A stretch of 64,000 bases of DNA, taken from assembly GCF_004000885.1 (NCBI RefSeq), contig NZ_BIMC01000006.1:220707-284706 (forward strand), given 5' to 3'. Positions 28,591-38,000 of this stretch are shown piece by piece (position 1 is the stretch's first letter; every line of letters begins with the position of its first letter). This DNA is from Paenibacillus glucanolyticus NBRC 15330 (lineage in GTDB: Bacteria; Bacillota; Bacilli; Paenibacillales; Paenibacillaceae). Position numbers and translations under genes: made by a program. The notes below the pieces were generated by a model that was given only the letters and a program-made list of their open reading frames with translations, ran no database searches and was not told where the DNA came from.

Positions 28591-30855
28591 TTAACCGCTT
28601 GCATGGGTCTGTACCACATGCTGCCTGCGGTAGGCTCCCGGCGTCATGCCGACGGCCTTCTTGAACGTCCGGTTGAAGGAAGTGATGTTGAGATAGCCGA
28701 CGCGCTGGCTGATCTCGTTCACGGTCAAGTCTGTGCATGCCAGCAGTTCCTTCGCTTTGTTCATGCGGATGCCGAGCAGATGATCGCTGAAGTTGAGACC
28801 GGTCTTCTCCTTGATATAAACGGAGAGGTAAGCGCTCGACAGGTTCAGCTTGGCGGACAAATAGTCGAGAGACAGATCGTCGGCATATTGGTTATGAATA
28901 ATGTTCATGAACATGGCGATCAGCGGCTCTTCGCCGGTATCCTTTTTCTTGCGGATGAGGGCGCATGCTGCTTCGATGAGCTGACGGAATACACCCGAGT
29001 ACTCGGCAAGACAATGGCATTCGGCCAGCCTGCCGCTCCACTGCTTCAAGGATTGAACAGAGGATTTATCTATCTGTGCCATCTCGGCATAACTGAGAAT
29101 CTTGGAAGCGACGGAATCAGCGAAGAAGCGAAACTGCGCGATGCCTGCTTCCTTCCGCTGCAGCGTCTCCAGCGCCTGATCGATGATCTGCAAGGAGCGG
29201 CTGTCGCTGCCGGATTGGAGTGCGTCGAGCAGTCCCTTTTCCTGGGACGGGCTCAGGTTGACGGTGTTCGGGAGCGCCCGCTGCTTGGTTACCAGCTGGG
29301 ATTCGTCGCGAAGCGGCGCCTGCGCCGTCAGGCCCTTGACCTGATGGTAGGCCTGATTGAATTCGGAAGAATGGCTCACCTGAGAACTGACCGCGATCGT
29401 GACAAGGAACAGTTCCCGCTCCTCGTTTAGCATTCCCCTGATGTCGGCCAGCAGCTCCTCCAGCCGGGCAGCTTCTTCGCGTTTGAAGATGGAGATGATC
29501 TCATTCTTCTCGATCTGGAACGTGTGGGAGCCGGGATAGCGCTCGGCCGTGATCAGATGAATATGCTCCAGCATATGACGAACAGCCTGATCGGTTTGCA
29601 GCGGAAGCTCATAAGCCGGATTCATGCGGAAACGGATATGGTACAGAACCACGATAAAACTTCCGTCATCTGACAGGAAATCCTCCCACTCGCTGATATC
29701 GGTGTTGATGCTCTTCAGCTGGCTGATATAGGAATAACTGGTTAGAACGGACTTGTGTTTGTTCATGCGGTCCCGAATTTCTTCCTTCTCCCGGAACAGC
29801 TCCTGAATGCGGTTCTGGATCAGATCGTATTCCGTGATGCTTCCAGGTTCCGGCATCGAAGAGAAGGGGGCTCTATTCAGTACTGTCGTTAAAATCTGTT
29901 TCACCGGCTTGTGCAATCTGCGGCTGAACAGATAGGACGCGGCAACAGCTACTCCGAGAGACAGAAAGAATATGAGCAGCAAGCCACCGGTTAACCTGCT
30001 TAACTGAGAAGACACATGGCTGTAAGGCACAGCCGAGACGTAGGTGAGTCCGTCAGATCCGGTTTCGGTAAAATAGTAGGTTCCATCTTGAAGCACGGCT
30101 TCCTGCCCTGCCTGAGATAAAGGCAGCTGTTCATGGCGGATGGAACCCCAGTTGTATAACACGCTGCCATCAGCGTCCAGAATCGCCAGTGCCCGATCAT
30201 TCGAATCGCCAAAAAAGGATTGAGCAGCCTTGTCAATGTCGATGAGGGCAATGACCTCATAACGATTATCCGGTTGTTTGTACACAAAGGGCATCAGCTT
30301 TTTCTCGGATAAATCGTTGTTGATCCGATAGGTTTCCGCAGGGAGGAGTGTGAAGGATTCAAGGCGATCCTCATAGCTGCTCCAGAATGAATAGGAGTAC
30401 GTCGGGCTGGCGTAGGAGCGATTAAACATATAGGAGGCATCGCCGCTGCCGGATTTGCTGAGCACAAAATCATGCTCCTGCAAGTAAATCAGCGTATCCT
30501 CCAGAAAGAATAGCGGGTTATAGATATCGCTTCGCATCTGCAACATCACCTCACGAGCCTTCAGATAATTCACTTCATTTCCGGTCTGGTGGCGAAGCTG
30601 GTTATGGAAACCGATCAAATCGGATTGATTGTATATATCAAACATGAGCACCTGCAGCCTGCTGAACTGATTGGAGAACCGTTCCGCCGTATCGTGAACC
30701 GCACGCTGGCTTGTATCAATGATTTCTTTTTGCAGGCTGGTCTTAAAGAGCTGGAAGATCATCATATAGAACAATCCGAATAACACAATGATGGCCAGGA
30801 AGCTCAAAAAAATCTTGAAAAATAAACTGCGGCTTTTATGTTTGATCCAATTCAC
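28591..30855 (-). CDS. Membrane-bound AraC-family regulator (YesS/YtdP type)
   Basis: A 754-aa one-component regulator. Transmembrane helices at about 12-34 and 297-320 enclose an extracytoplasmic sensor domain of about 260 residues (Cache-like). A cytoplasmic linker leads to a C-terminal AraC DNA-binding domain with two HTH motifs (about 650-754: DLSLDYLSAKLNLSSAYLSV and NEISQRVGYLNITSFNRTF). The final motif TPGAYRRQHV is typical. B. subtilis relatives YesS and YtdP sit next to oligosaccharide ABC transporter genes, as here, and probably sense extracellular sugars. It is divergent from the permease genes at 31144-34660, its likely targets. The sensed ligand is unknown. Confidence 0.87.
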   Translation of the reverse strand: MNWIKHKSRSLFFKIFLSFLAIIVLFGLFYMMIFQLFKTSLQKEIIDTSQRAVHDTAERFSNQFSRLQVLMFDIYNQSDLIGFHNQLRHQTGNEVNYLKAREVMLQMRSDIYNPLFFLEDTLIYLQEHDFVLSKSGSGDASYMFNRSYASPTYSYSFWSSYEDRLESFTLLPAETYRINNDLSEKKLMPFVYKQPDNRYEVIALIDIDKAAQSFFGDSNDRALAILDADGSVLYNWGSIRHEQLPLSQAGQEAVLQDGTYYFTETGSDGLTYVSAVPYSHVSSQLSRLTGGLLLIFFLSLGVAVAASYLFSRRLHKPVKQILTTVLNRAPFSSMPEPGSITEYDLIQNRIQELFREKEEIRDRMNKHKSVLTSYSYISQLKSINTDISEWEDFLSDDGSFIVVLYHIRFRMNPAYELPLQTDQAVRHMLEHIHLITAERYPGSHTFQIEKNEIISIFKREEAARLEELLADIRGMLNEERELFLVTIAVSSQVSHSSEFNQAYHQVKGLTAQAPLRDESQLVTKQRALPNTVNLSPSQEKGLLDALQSGSDSRSLQIIDQALETLQRKEAGIAQFRFFADSVASKILSYAEMAQIDKSSVQSLKQWSGRLAECHCLAEYSGVFRQLIEAACALIRKKKDTGEEPLIAMFMNIIHNQYADDLSLDYLSAKLNLSSAYLSVYIKEKTGLNFSDHLLGIRMNKAKELLACTDLTVNEISQRVGYLNITSFNRTFKKAVGMTPGAYRRQHVVQTHASG

Positions 30856-31143
30856 AGCATTCCCCCCTTATATTTATCCGACGTCCAGGGTTTCCCATCA
30901 TGATATAGGACGAGTGTTAAGGATGGTGCCCGATTCATGTTAATATTCCGTAAAAATGGATAGTCAATATTTTAGATTCTAGGCATTGCTTTAGGAAAAC
31001 AGTGATTCTGCCCCTCCATCCAATGAAAGGCGAGACATCAATAAAATGGTCAATACCCCTGCTGCGTTCGGGTCGGTTATGATGCAAGCGTGAACCTGAA
31101 TACACACGTAGACGCAGTATAGACGAAAGCGAGGGGATAACCG
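30856..31143. other. Divergent control region between AraC regulator and ABC transporter
   Basis: This 288-bp gene-free region must contain the promoters for both directions and the AraC operator. A TATGAT hexamer near 31077-31082 is a candidate -10 for the ABC operon, without a good -35, as expected for an activator-dependent promoter. I saw no convincing operator repeat. Confidence 0.45.
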
Positions 31144-32109
31144 ATTTTACAACGTCAGCTCAACAGCGTGGAAGCGCATTCAAAAATTCGCAAAAAAAGC
31201 GTTTGGCGAAGCTGGATGATGCAGGTACGCAGAAACTGGCAGCTGTATGCTCTATTTGCACCGGTTCTGCTTTACTTCATTCTGTTTCACTATGTACCCA
31301 TGTATGGCGTCCAGATTGCATTTAAGGATTTTATGGCCAACAAAGGCATCATGGACAGTCCATGGGTCGGGTTCAAGCATTTTGAACGTTTTTTTGACAG
31401 CTTTTATTTCTGGCGGATTATCAAAAACACGATGGGTATCGGGTTATATGAGCTGGCGGTCGGATTTCCGATTCCGATTATTCTGGCCTTAATGATCAAT
31501 GAAGCCAGATCGGGCCGGTTCCGCCGATTTGTACAGACCGTAACTTATGCACCCCATTTCTTATCCACGGTGGTTGTCGTTGGCATGATTATGATGTTCC
31601 TGTCGCCGGTCAGCGGCCTCGTCAATTTCATCATTACCTCCTTTGGCGGAGAGCCTGTTTCCTTCATGACGGAACCTTCCTGGTTCAAGAGCATCTACGT
31701 ATGGTCGGGCGTATGGCAGGGCATGGGCTGGAGCTCCATTATCTATCTCGCAGCACTCGCCGGGATTGACCCGCAGCTGCATGAGGCGGCCAAGGTGGAC
31801 GGCGCAGGCTGGCTCCGGCGCATCTGGCACATTAATCTGCCGGGCATAGCGCCCACGATGACGATTCTGCTCATCCTGAACATCGGTACCGTTCTGGGTG
31901 TCGGCTTCGAGAAGATCTTCCTGATGCAAAACTCGCTCAACATGGAAGCGTCCGACGTCATTGCGACCAATGTATACCGGAGCGGTATTCTTGGGGCCCA
32001 GTACAGCTTCTCGGCTGCGGTTGGCCTGTTCAACTCCATCGTCAACTTCATCATGCTGATTGCCGTAAACCGGATTGCGCGCAGAGTCAGCGAGAACAGC
32101 CTATGGTAA
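31144..32109 (+). CDS. Carbohydrate ABC transporter permease, LplB type
   Basis: A CUT1-family inner membrane permease with six predicted helices and the EAA loop EAAKVDGAGWLRRIWHINLP near the C-terminal third, which contacts the ATPase. It partners the next gene and the binding lipoprotein after it; no ATPase gene is local, as usual for LplABC-type systems that use a shared MsmX-like ATPase. The start is uncertain. The only conventional start is GTG at 31168, with no ribosome site, whereas GAGGGG (31131-31136) stands 7 bases before an in-frame ATT at 31144, with a stop just upstream. I give the frame from 31144; the conservative gene is 31168-32109 (313 aa). Confidence 0.85.
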   Translation: MLQRQLNSVEAHSKIRKKSVWRSWMMQVRRNWQLYALFAPVLLYFILFHYVPMYGVQIAFKDFMANKGIMDSPWVGFKHFERFFDSFYFWRIIKNTMGIGLYELAVGFPIPIILALMINEARSGRFRRFVQTVTYAPHFLSTVVVVGMIMMFLSPVSGLVNFIITSFGGEPVSFMTEPSWFKSIYVWSGVWQGMGWSSIIYLAALAGIDPQLHEAAKVDGAGWLRRIWHINLPGIAPTMTILLILNIGTVLGVGFEKIFLMQNSLNMEASDVIATNVYRSGILGAQYSFSAAVGLFNSIVNFIMLIAVNRIARRVSENSLW

Positions 32110-32125
32110 GGAGGAATGATGGCAT

Positions 32126-33007
32126 ATGCCGCAGAGCCGGAGTGAACGAATAGCCGGAATATGTATTTACATTATACTCTCTTTTATTACGCTCCTTGTA
32201 CTGTATCCTTTATTTTTTGTTCTCATTGCTTCCATCAGTGCTCCGGAAACGGTGATGCGGGGAGAAGTGTGGCTATGGCCCAAGGAGTTGTCGTTTGTCG
32301 GTTACGAGCGGTTGTTTGCCAACAAGGAGCTCATGCGAGGATTCCTGAACACGCTGCTCTATACCGCTACGGGAACGGCGCTGAATGTGATGATGACGAT
32401 TGCGGCAGCTTATCCCCTTTCGAGGGCTGATTTTAACGGCCGCGGGCTTTTTACGGCAATAATTGTGTTCACGATGTTCTTCAGCGGGGGGATGATTCCG
32501 AATTACTTGCTGGTCAAGGAGCTTGGGATGCTGGATACGATCTGGGCGATGATCATCCCTTCAGCGGTATCGGTGTGGAACATCATCATTATGCGAACCT
32601 TCTTCCAGAGCTCCATTCCGAAGGAGATGCAGGAGGCGGCGTTTATCGACGGGGCTTCCAATATGCGGGTGCTCCTGAGGATTGTCCTCCCGTTATCCGG
32701 CCCGATTCTGGCCGTTATGGTGCTGTTCTATGCAGTTGGCCACTGGAATTCTTATTTCAGCGCCCTGATCTATTTGTCGGATCGGGCGAATTATCCGCTG
32801 CAGCTGTTCCTGCGCGAGATTCTGGTTCAGGGGCAGATGCAGGAGATGGTTGATATCAGCGATGATTCGCTGGCGCGAAGCCTGATGGATGCGGAAGCGA
32901 TCAAATATGCGGCGGTTATTGTTACGAATCTGCCGATGCTGCTGCTGTACCCGTTCCTGCAAAAGTATTTTGTGAAGGGTGTTATGATTGGTGCGATTAA
33001 AGGTTGA
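32126..33007 (+). CDS. Carbohydrate ABC transporter permease, YtcP/LplC type
   Basis: A 293-aa CUT1 permease with six hydrophobic segments and the EAA loop QEAAFIDGASNMRVLLRIVL near residue 172. It follows the LplB-type gene by 16 bases with AAGGAGG just after the previous stop, so the two form one translation unit. The C-terminus FVKGVMIGAIKG is characteristic of YtcP/LplC proteins. Together they should import an oligosaccharide delivered by the following lipoprotein; the sugar is unknown. Confidence 0.9.
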   Translation: MPQSRSERIAGICIYIILSFITLLVLYPLFFVLIASISAPETVMRGEVWLWPKELSFVGYERLFANKELMRGFLNTLLYTATGTALNVMMTIAAAYPLSRADFNGRGLFTAIIVFTMFFSGGMIPNYLLVKELGMLDTIWAMIIPSAVSVWNIIIMRTFFQSSIPKEMQEAAFIDGASNMRVLLRIVLPLSGPILAVMVLFYAVGHWNSYFSALIYLSDRANYPLQLFLREILVQGQMQEMVDISDDSLARSLMDAEAIKYAAVIVTNLPMLLLYPFLQKYFVKGVMIGAIKG

Positions 33008-33031
33008 GTACGGACAATTGATGAGGGGGAT

Positions 33032-34660
33032 ATGAAATTTATGGTTATGAAAAGATGGACTTCACTTGCATTGGCAGCTGTGCTGGCTGCCGGGCTGCTG
33101 GCCGGTTGTGGAAGCAAGAGCGGGGAAGACGCAGCGGGTAAGGGAGAAACGCCGCAGGCTAATCTCAACGAGACCGGAATGCCGATTGTGAACGAGCCTC
33201 TAAATCTGACCTTCTTCACGGGTAAATCGCCGACAAACGGAAGCAAATTCGAGGAAACGTTGGTATGGAAAACCTATCAGGAGATGTCGAACGTGAATGT
33301 GACATGGAATCTCATTCCGTTTGAGACATTGACCGAGAAGCGGAACCTGGCTCTGGCCGGGGGAGATTACCCGGACGTATTCTACTCGGCCAGGGTGGGC
33401 TCTGCGGAATTGACGCGTTATGGCGAGCAGGGGGTATTCATACCGCTGAACGATCTGATCGACAAGTATGCGCCGAACTTCAAAAAACTCATGGAAGAAT
33501 ATCCTGATATTCGCAAAGGACTGACGATGCCGGACGGCAAGATCTATTCCCTGCCTTCCTTCTATGATCCTGCCCTGTTGTCTATGCTGATCGGCACTCC
33601 GCTGTGGATAAATCAGGAGTGGCTGGACCAGCTCGGCATGAAAGAGCCGCAGACAACGGAAGAGTTCTATGCGTATTTGAAGGCAGTCAAAGAAACGGAT
33701 CTGAACGGCAACGGGTTGCATGATGAAATTCCGTTCTCTTCAACAGGCATTACGGGAATCATCGACCATCTGAAGGGTTCATGGGGGCTTGGAACGAGCG
33801 GGCTCGGCCATAAATTCGTGGATGTGGACCCGGACACAGGCAAACTTCGCTTTACCAAAGCGCTGCCGGAATACAAGGAGATGCTGGAGTTTGTGAATAA
33901 GCTCTACATGGAAGGATTGCTCGACAAAGAGATTTTCACGATTGAAGGCGGCGCACTGAATGCCAAGGGGCAGGAGGGACTGCTCGGTTCCACAATCGTG
34001 CCGAACCCGGAGACCGTTATGGGACGCAAGGAATACATCGGGCTTGGAGCGCTGAAGGGACCGCACGGAGATCAGCTCTACTCTCACGTAAAAGTCCCGA
34101 TGGTGCATGTGGGCGCATTTGCCATTACGGATAAGAATCCGAACCCGGAAGCGACCATTCGCTGGATGGATTATTTCTACGGGGATGAAGGAGCCCAGTT
34201 CTATTTCATGGGCAAGGAAGGCGAGACGTATACGAAGAGTGGAGACGGTCAACTGGAATACGTGAAGGAGATTACGGAGAATTCCAATGGGCTGACGCAG
34301 GATCAGGCGCTTGCCAAGTATTTTACTTGGCTCGGCGGCAGCTACCCTGGGCTGGTTAAGGAGAGCTGGTTCAAGGGCTCGGAGACACTGCCAAGCGCCA
34401 TGGCCGCTGCGGAAAAAGCAGAGCCGTATGCGGTGAAGGAGATTCTGTACAACTTCAATTTCACCATCGAGGAGACGGATGTCATGTCCTCGGTCGGCAA
34501 GGACATTCAGGACTACGTAACAGAAATGGAAGCCAAATTCGTAAACGGATCTGCCTCGTTCAGCCAGTGGGAAGAGTATGTGAACACACTCAACAAAATG
34601 GGGCTGGACCGCTATATGGAAGTGTATCAGGCGGCGTATGACCGCTACCAGGCAGAGTAA
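33032..34660 (+). CDS. Extracellular sugar-binding lipoprotein of the ABC transporter
   Basis: A 542-aa solute-binding protein. The signal peptide ends in lipobox LLAGC (cysteine near residue 25), so it is tethered to the membrane. A K/E/G-rich linker and a family 1-type periplasmic binding fold follow (LTFFTGKSPTNGSKFEETLV, YPDVFYSARV, TEEFYAYLKAVKETDLNGNG). It resembles LplA/YtcQ proteins that bind plant or host oligosaccharides. The start ATG follows GAGGGGGAT. It is the third gene of the operon, with a terminator behind it. The ligand cannot be read from sequence, and no glycosidase gene is fused to this operon to hint at it. Confidence 0.88.
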   Translation: MKFMVMKRWTSLALAAVLAAGLLAGCGSKSGEDAAGKGETPQANLNETGMPIVNEPLNLTFFTGKSPTNGSKFEETLVWKTYQEMSNVNVTWNLIPFETLTEKRNLALAGGDYPDVFYSARVGSAELTRYGEQGVFIPLNDLIDKYAPNFKKLMEEYPDIRKGLTMPDGKIYSLPSFYDPALLSMLIGTPLWINQEWLDQLGMKEPQTTEEFYAYLKAVKETDLNGNGLHDEIPFSSTGITGIIDHLKGSWGLGTSGLGHKFVDVDPDTGKLRFTKALPEYKEMLEFVNKLYMEGLLDKEIFTIEGGALNAKGQEGLLGSTIVPNPETVMGRKEYIGLGALKGPHGDQLYSHVKVPMVHVGAFAITDKNPNPEATIRWMDYFYGDEGAQFYFMGKEGETYTKSGDGQLEYVKEITENSNGLTQDQALAKYFTWLGGSYPGLVKESWFKGSETLPSAMAAAEKAEPYAVKEILYNFNFTIEETDVMSSVGKDIQDYVTEMEAKFVNGSASFSQWEEYVNTLNKMGLDRYMEVYQAAYDRYQAE

Positions 34661-34676
34661 GCAGAGAGATTCATAG

Positions 34677-34716
34677 ACGCGGTGCGGAGAGGTTTTTCGC
34701 ATCGCGTTTTTGTCTT
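34677..34716 (+). terminator. Terminator of the sugar ABC operon
   Basis: ACGCGGTGCG pairs with CGCATCGCGT (one G-T) and is followed by TTTTTGTCTT. Confidence 0.85.
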
Positions 34717-34882
34717 CGAATAATTGGTTATATATTCCAAATGGGATGATAGATCGTATTACAGTAGCAGAATGAAGAGGCATGTACATGGGGTCTGGAG
34801 GAGGGCGGGATAGCCGCGTGAGAATCGTATTTACCGTAATTGGCGTTGGCAGCTTGGCTTGATTGATGGCTGCTGCTTTGAA

Positions 34883-34915
34883 GGAAACCGCCGTCATTTG
34901 ATCGGCGGTTTTCTT
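34883..34915. terminator. Free-standing terminator-like hairpin
   Basis: GAAACCGCCG pairs with CGGCGGTTTTC around a 9-base loop, with TTTTCTT after it. No gene clearly ends here, so it may be the scar of a lost gene or a second operon terminator. Confidence 0.55.
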
Positions 34916-34931
34916 GTCGTCCAGGCGCCAT

Positions 34932-34985
34932 TTTACATAATCCGCGACTAATATTGAGGGAGAGTTAACACTTCGGCCGTACAAT
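34932..34985 (+). promoter_or_regulatory. PhoP-like promoter of the 5'-nucleotidase gene
   Basis: TTTACA (34932-34937) and TTAACA (34965-34970) are 33 bp apart, three periods of 11, and a -10 TACAAT (34980-34985) follows the last hexamer by 9 bp. That is the same spacing as at 11087-11140. The two middle positions (CGCGAC, TTGAGG) match poorly, so this is a weaker prediction. Confidence 0.5.
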
Positions 34986-35017
34986 TGAAAATATAATAAG
35001 GTCTAAGAAGAGGGGAA

Positions 35018-38000
35018 ATGAACTTGAAACGTAATGTCATGAAAGTCGTCTCGCTATGGATGGCAGCAGAAATAACGATGGCCTCTCTATTCTCGGCGGG
35101 AACCGTGCTGGCGGATACCAATCAGGCAGCATCTCAGCCAGTCAACGTGGAAGCAGCGCAGGGTGGAACTGCACTGGCTGCCAATTTTGGCATTTCTACT
35201 GCAGCTTTTCCGGATGCGTATGAAGAGGAGCCTTACACGGTTACGGTTGATGTGTATGGCGGACAAGCACCGTATACCTTCACCGCGGCAGGCTTGCCGG
35301 CAGGTTTGTCGATGGCAGCAGATACAGGGATCGTTACGGGAACACCTGCAGCTGGACAAAAGGGCGAATATACAATTGATGTAACAGCGCAAGACAGCGC
35401 ACCTGTACCAGCAACGACGCAGTCGCAGGTCACGCTGCAAGTATACGGTAAACGTTCGGAGCCGGTTGCAGACAAGCTGGCTGTCGAGATGATTGGACAT
35501 TACGCTGTAGGCACCTCCAACAAGGATGGCGGTGTCGCGGAGATTGTGAAGTACAACAAGGACAATGGGAAGCTGTATTTGGTGAATGGCTCTACCCAGC
35601 CGGCAAGTTTGGAGATTGTATCTCTTCATGCCGATGGCAGCCTTGTCAAAGATAAACAGATTAACGTAGAGGCCCTGGCGGAAACGGGCAGCTTCCAGTA
35701 CGGCGATCTGACCAGTGTAGACATCAATAACAAGACCAAGAAGGTTGTGGTTGCTGTCCAGGAGCTGGATCATACCAAGCCCGGAAAGGTTCTCGTCCTC
35801 GATTATGAGGGCAGCCTGATCACGTCATATGATACGGGCATCCAACCGGATATGGTTAAATACACGTCGGATGGCCGCTATATCCTGACGGCGGATGAAG
35901 GAGAGCCTCGCACAGAGACAGCTCCGGATCCAGAAGGCAGCATCACGATCATCGATACAACATCAAACGAAGTAAGCCAACTGAAATTTGATGATCCGTC
36001 GATCATTGATGACACTGTCCACATTCGCGGAACTGTAGAAACGGATGGCAAGATTATAACAAGCGGACCGAAAACGTCTGCCATCCATGATCTGGAGCCC
36101 GAATACATCGCCTTGTCCGAGGATGAGCAGACTGCCTATGTTGCTTTGCAGGAGAACAATGCGATGGCAGTAGTCGATATCGCCTCCAAGTCGATTACAT
36201 CGGTTCGGGGACTGGGATACAAGGACTTCAATCAACCCGGGAACGAGCTGGATCTCCTGAAGGACGGCCAGATCAAGTTTGAGAACGTCCCTTTTTACGG
36301 GATGTATATGCCGGACGGAATCGCGACCTACAGCGTAAACGGACAGCAATACATTCTGTCTGCGAATGAAGGGGACGCAACCGGCTGGGACGATCGAAGC
36401 AATGAAAGTGACGTCGGCAAATTGAAATCCGGCCTGAACCCATCCTCGGCGGCTGCCCAATTCCTGGCGGACAAAGGGAGTACCTACGATAAGGTTGAGG
36501 TTGCCAGCGATATGGGCAATGACGGATTGTACATGTATGGTGCCCGTTCATTCTCCATATGGAATGCAGACCATATGTCCCCCGTCTACGACAGCGGCAG
36601 CGATTTCGAGAAGATTACGGCTGAGCGTCTGCCGAATTACTTTAATGCAAGTAATGACAAAATCGATCTGGACAGCCGCAGCTCCAAGAAAGGACCAGAG
36701 CCGGAATATGTAACGGTGGGCAAGGTCGGGCAGAAAACACTGGCCTTTGTCGGACTGGAGCGTATTGGCGGAGTTATGACATATGACGTAAGTGATCCGT
36801 CGGCTCCGACATTCCTGAACTATATCAACACACGCGATTTTACAGCCGGCATTACCTCGGACTCCGGTCCGGAGGGATTGGACTTTATATCGGCTTTCGA
36901 CAGTCCGACAGGACGTCCCTTGCTGCTGGTTGCCAACGAGGTTAGCGGAACTGTAGCTCTGCTGGAGCTCAAAGTTAGTAGAATCTCGCTGGATAAGTCT
37001 TCGCTGACACTGGCTGCAGGCGGTGCCAAGGCGCAGCTGCAAGCGACCGTTGAACCGACTCAAGGCGGTTCAACAGAGCTCGTCTGGAGCTCTACCGATG
37101 AAGCGGTAGCCACCGTGGATCAGAACGGACTGGTAACGCCACTGTCCGTGGGTGAAGCCGTGATCACCGTCCTGAGCAAGGACGGTTACGGTGCAGCGGA
37201 AGTACCCGTCCGGGTTACGGATGGTTCGGCCGTAGACGAGCCATGGAAGCTGACGGTCATGCATACCAACGATACCCATGCACATCTGAGCGAAGTGGCC
37301 AGACGGGCAACGCTGGTAGAGCAAGTGCGCAGCGAGGGCGGAAACAACCTGCTGCTGGATGCAGGGGATGTATTCTCGGGCGATCTGTATTTCACCAAAT
37401 GGTTCGGATTGGCCGATCTGGCCTTCATGAACTACATGGGCTATGATGCCATGACATTCGGAAACCATGAGTTCGACCAAGGGACCCAGGCGCTTGCAGA
37501 TTTCGTGAGCAAGGCACAATTCCCGCTGGTTAGCGCTAACGTGGACCTGAGCCGGGATATCAACATTTCGCACTTGCTTAAAAATCCGGCGTTGATCGAC
37601 ACCCGGCAACCGAAAACAACGGTCAACAGTGGGGTGTATCCTTATGTGACCCTGCTGGTTGACGGTCAGGAGGTAGGGGTGTTCGGATTAACGACCGAAG
37701 ATACGGCTGAAACCTCCAGTCCGGGTAAAGACGTTATATTCAAGGATGCGGTGACTTCCGCTCAGGCTACGGTGGAAGCTATGGAGAAGGATGGACTTAA
37801 CAAAATCATCGCCCTTTCCCACCTTGGTTACGCAAGGGACCAGGAGCTTGCGAAGGCTGTTGAAGGCATTGACCTCATCGTTGGCGGTCATACCCATACA
37901 ACGCTGAATGCACCGGAAGTGGTTATCGACAACGATCACCAGACACCAACGGTTATCGTGCAAGCCAATGAATGGGGCAAATTCTTGGGCCGGGTAGACC

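Larger units (their letters stand above)
34661..35017. other. Intergenic region before the 5'-nucleotidase gene
   Basis: 357 bp without a supported gene. In order it holds the ABC operon terminator, a second free-standing hairpin (34883-34915) and a PhoP-like promoter. Small frames exist on the minus strand but none has a ribosome site or a recognisable product. Confidence 0.55.

Noticed and set aside
28456..29430. Plus-strand frame of 324 codons opposite the AraC regulator
   Set aside because: It crosses the terminator at 28530-28573 and is antisense to the HTH domain.
33779..34984. Minus-strand frame of 401 codons reaching into the 5'-nucleotidase promoter
   Set aside because: Most of it is antisense to the lipoprotein gene, and the remainder crosses two hairpins and a promoter without a start signal.
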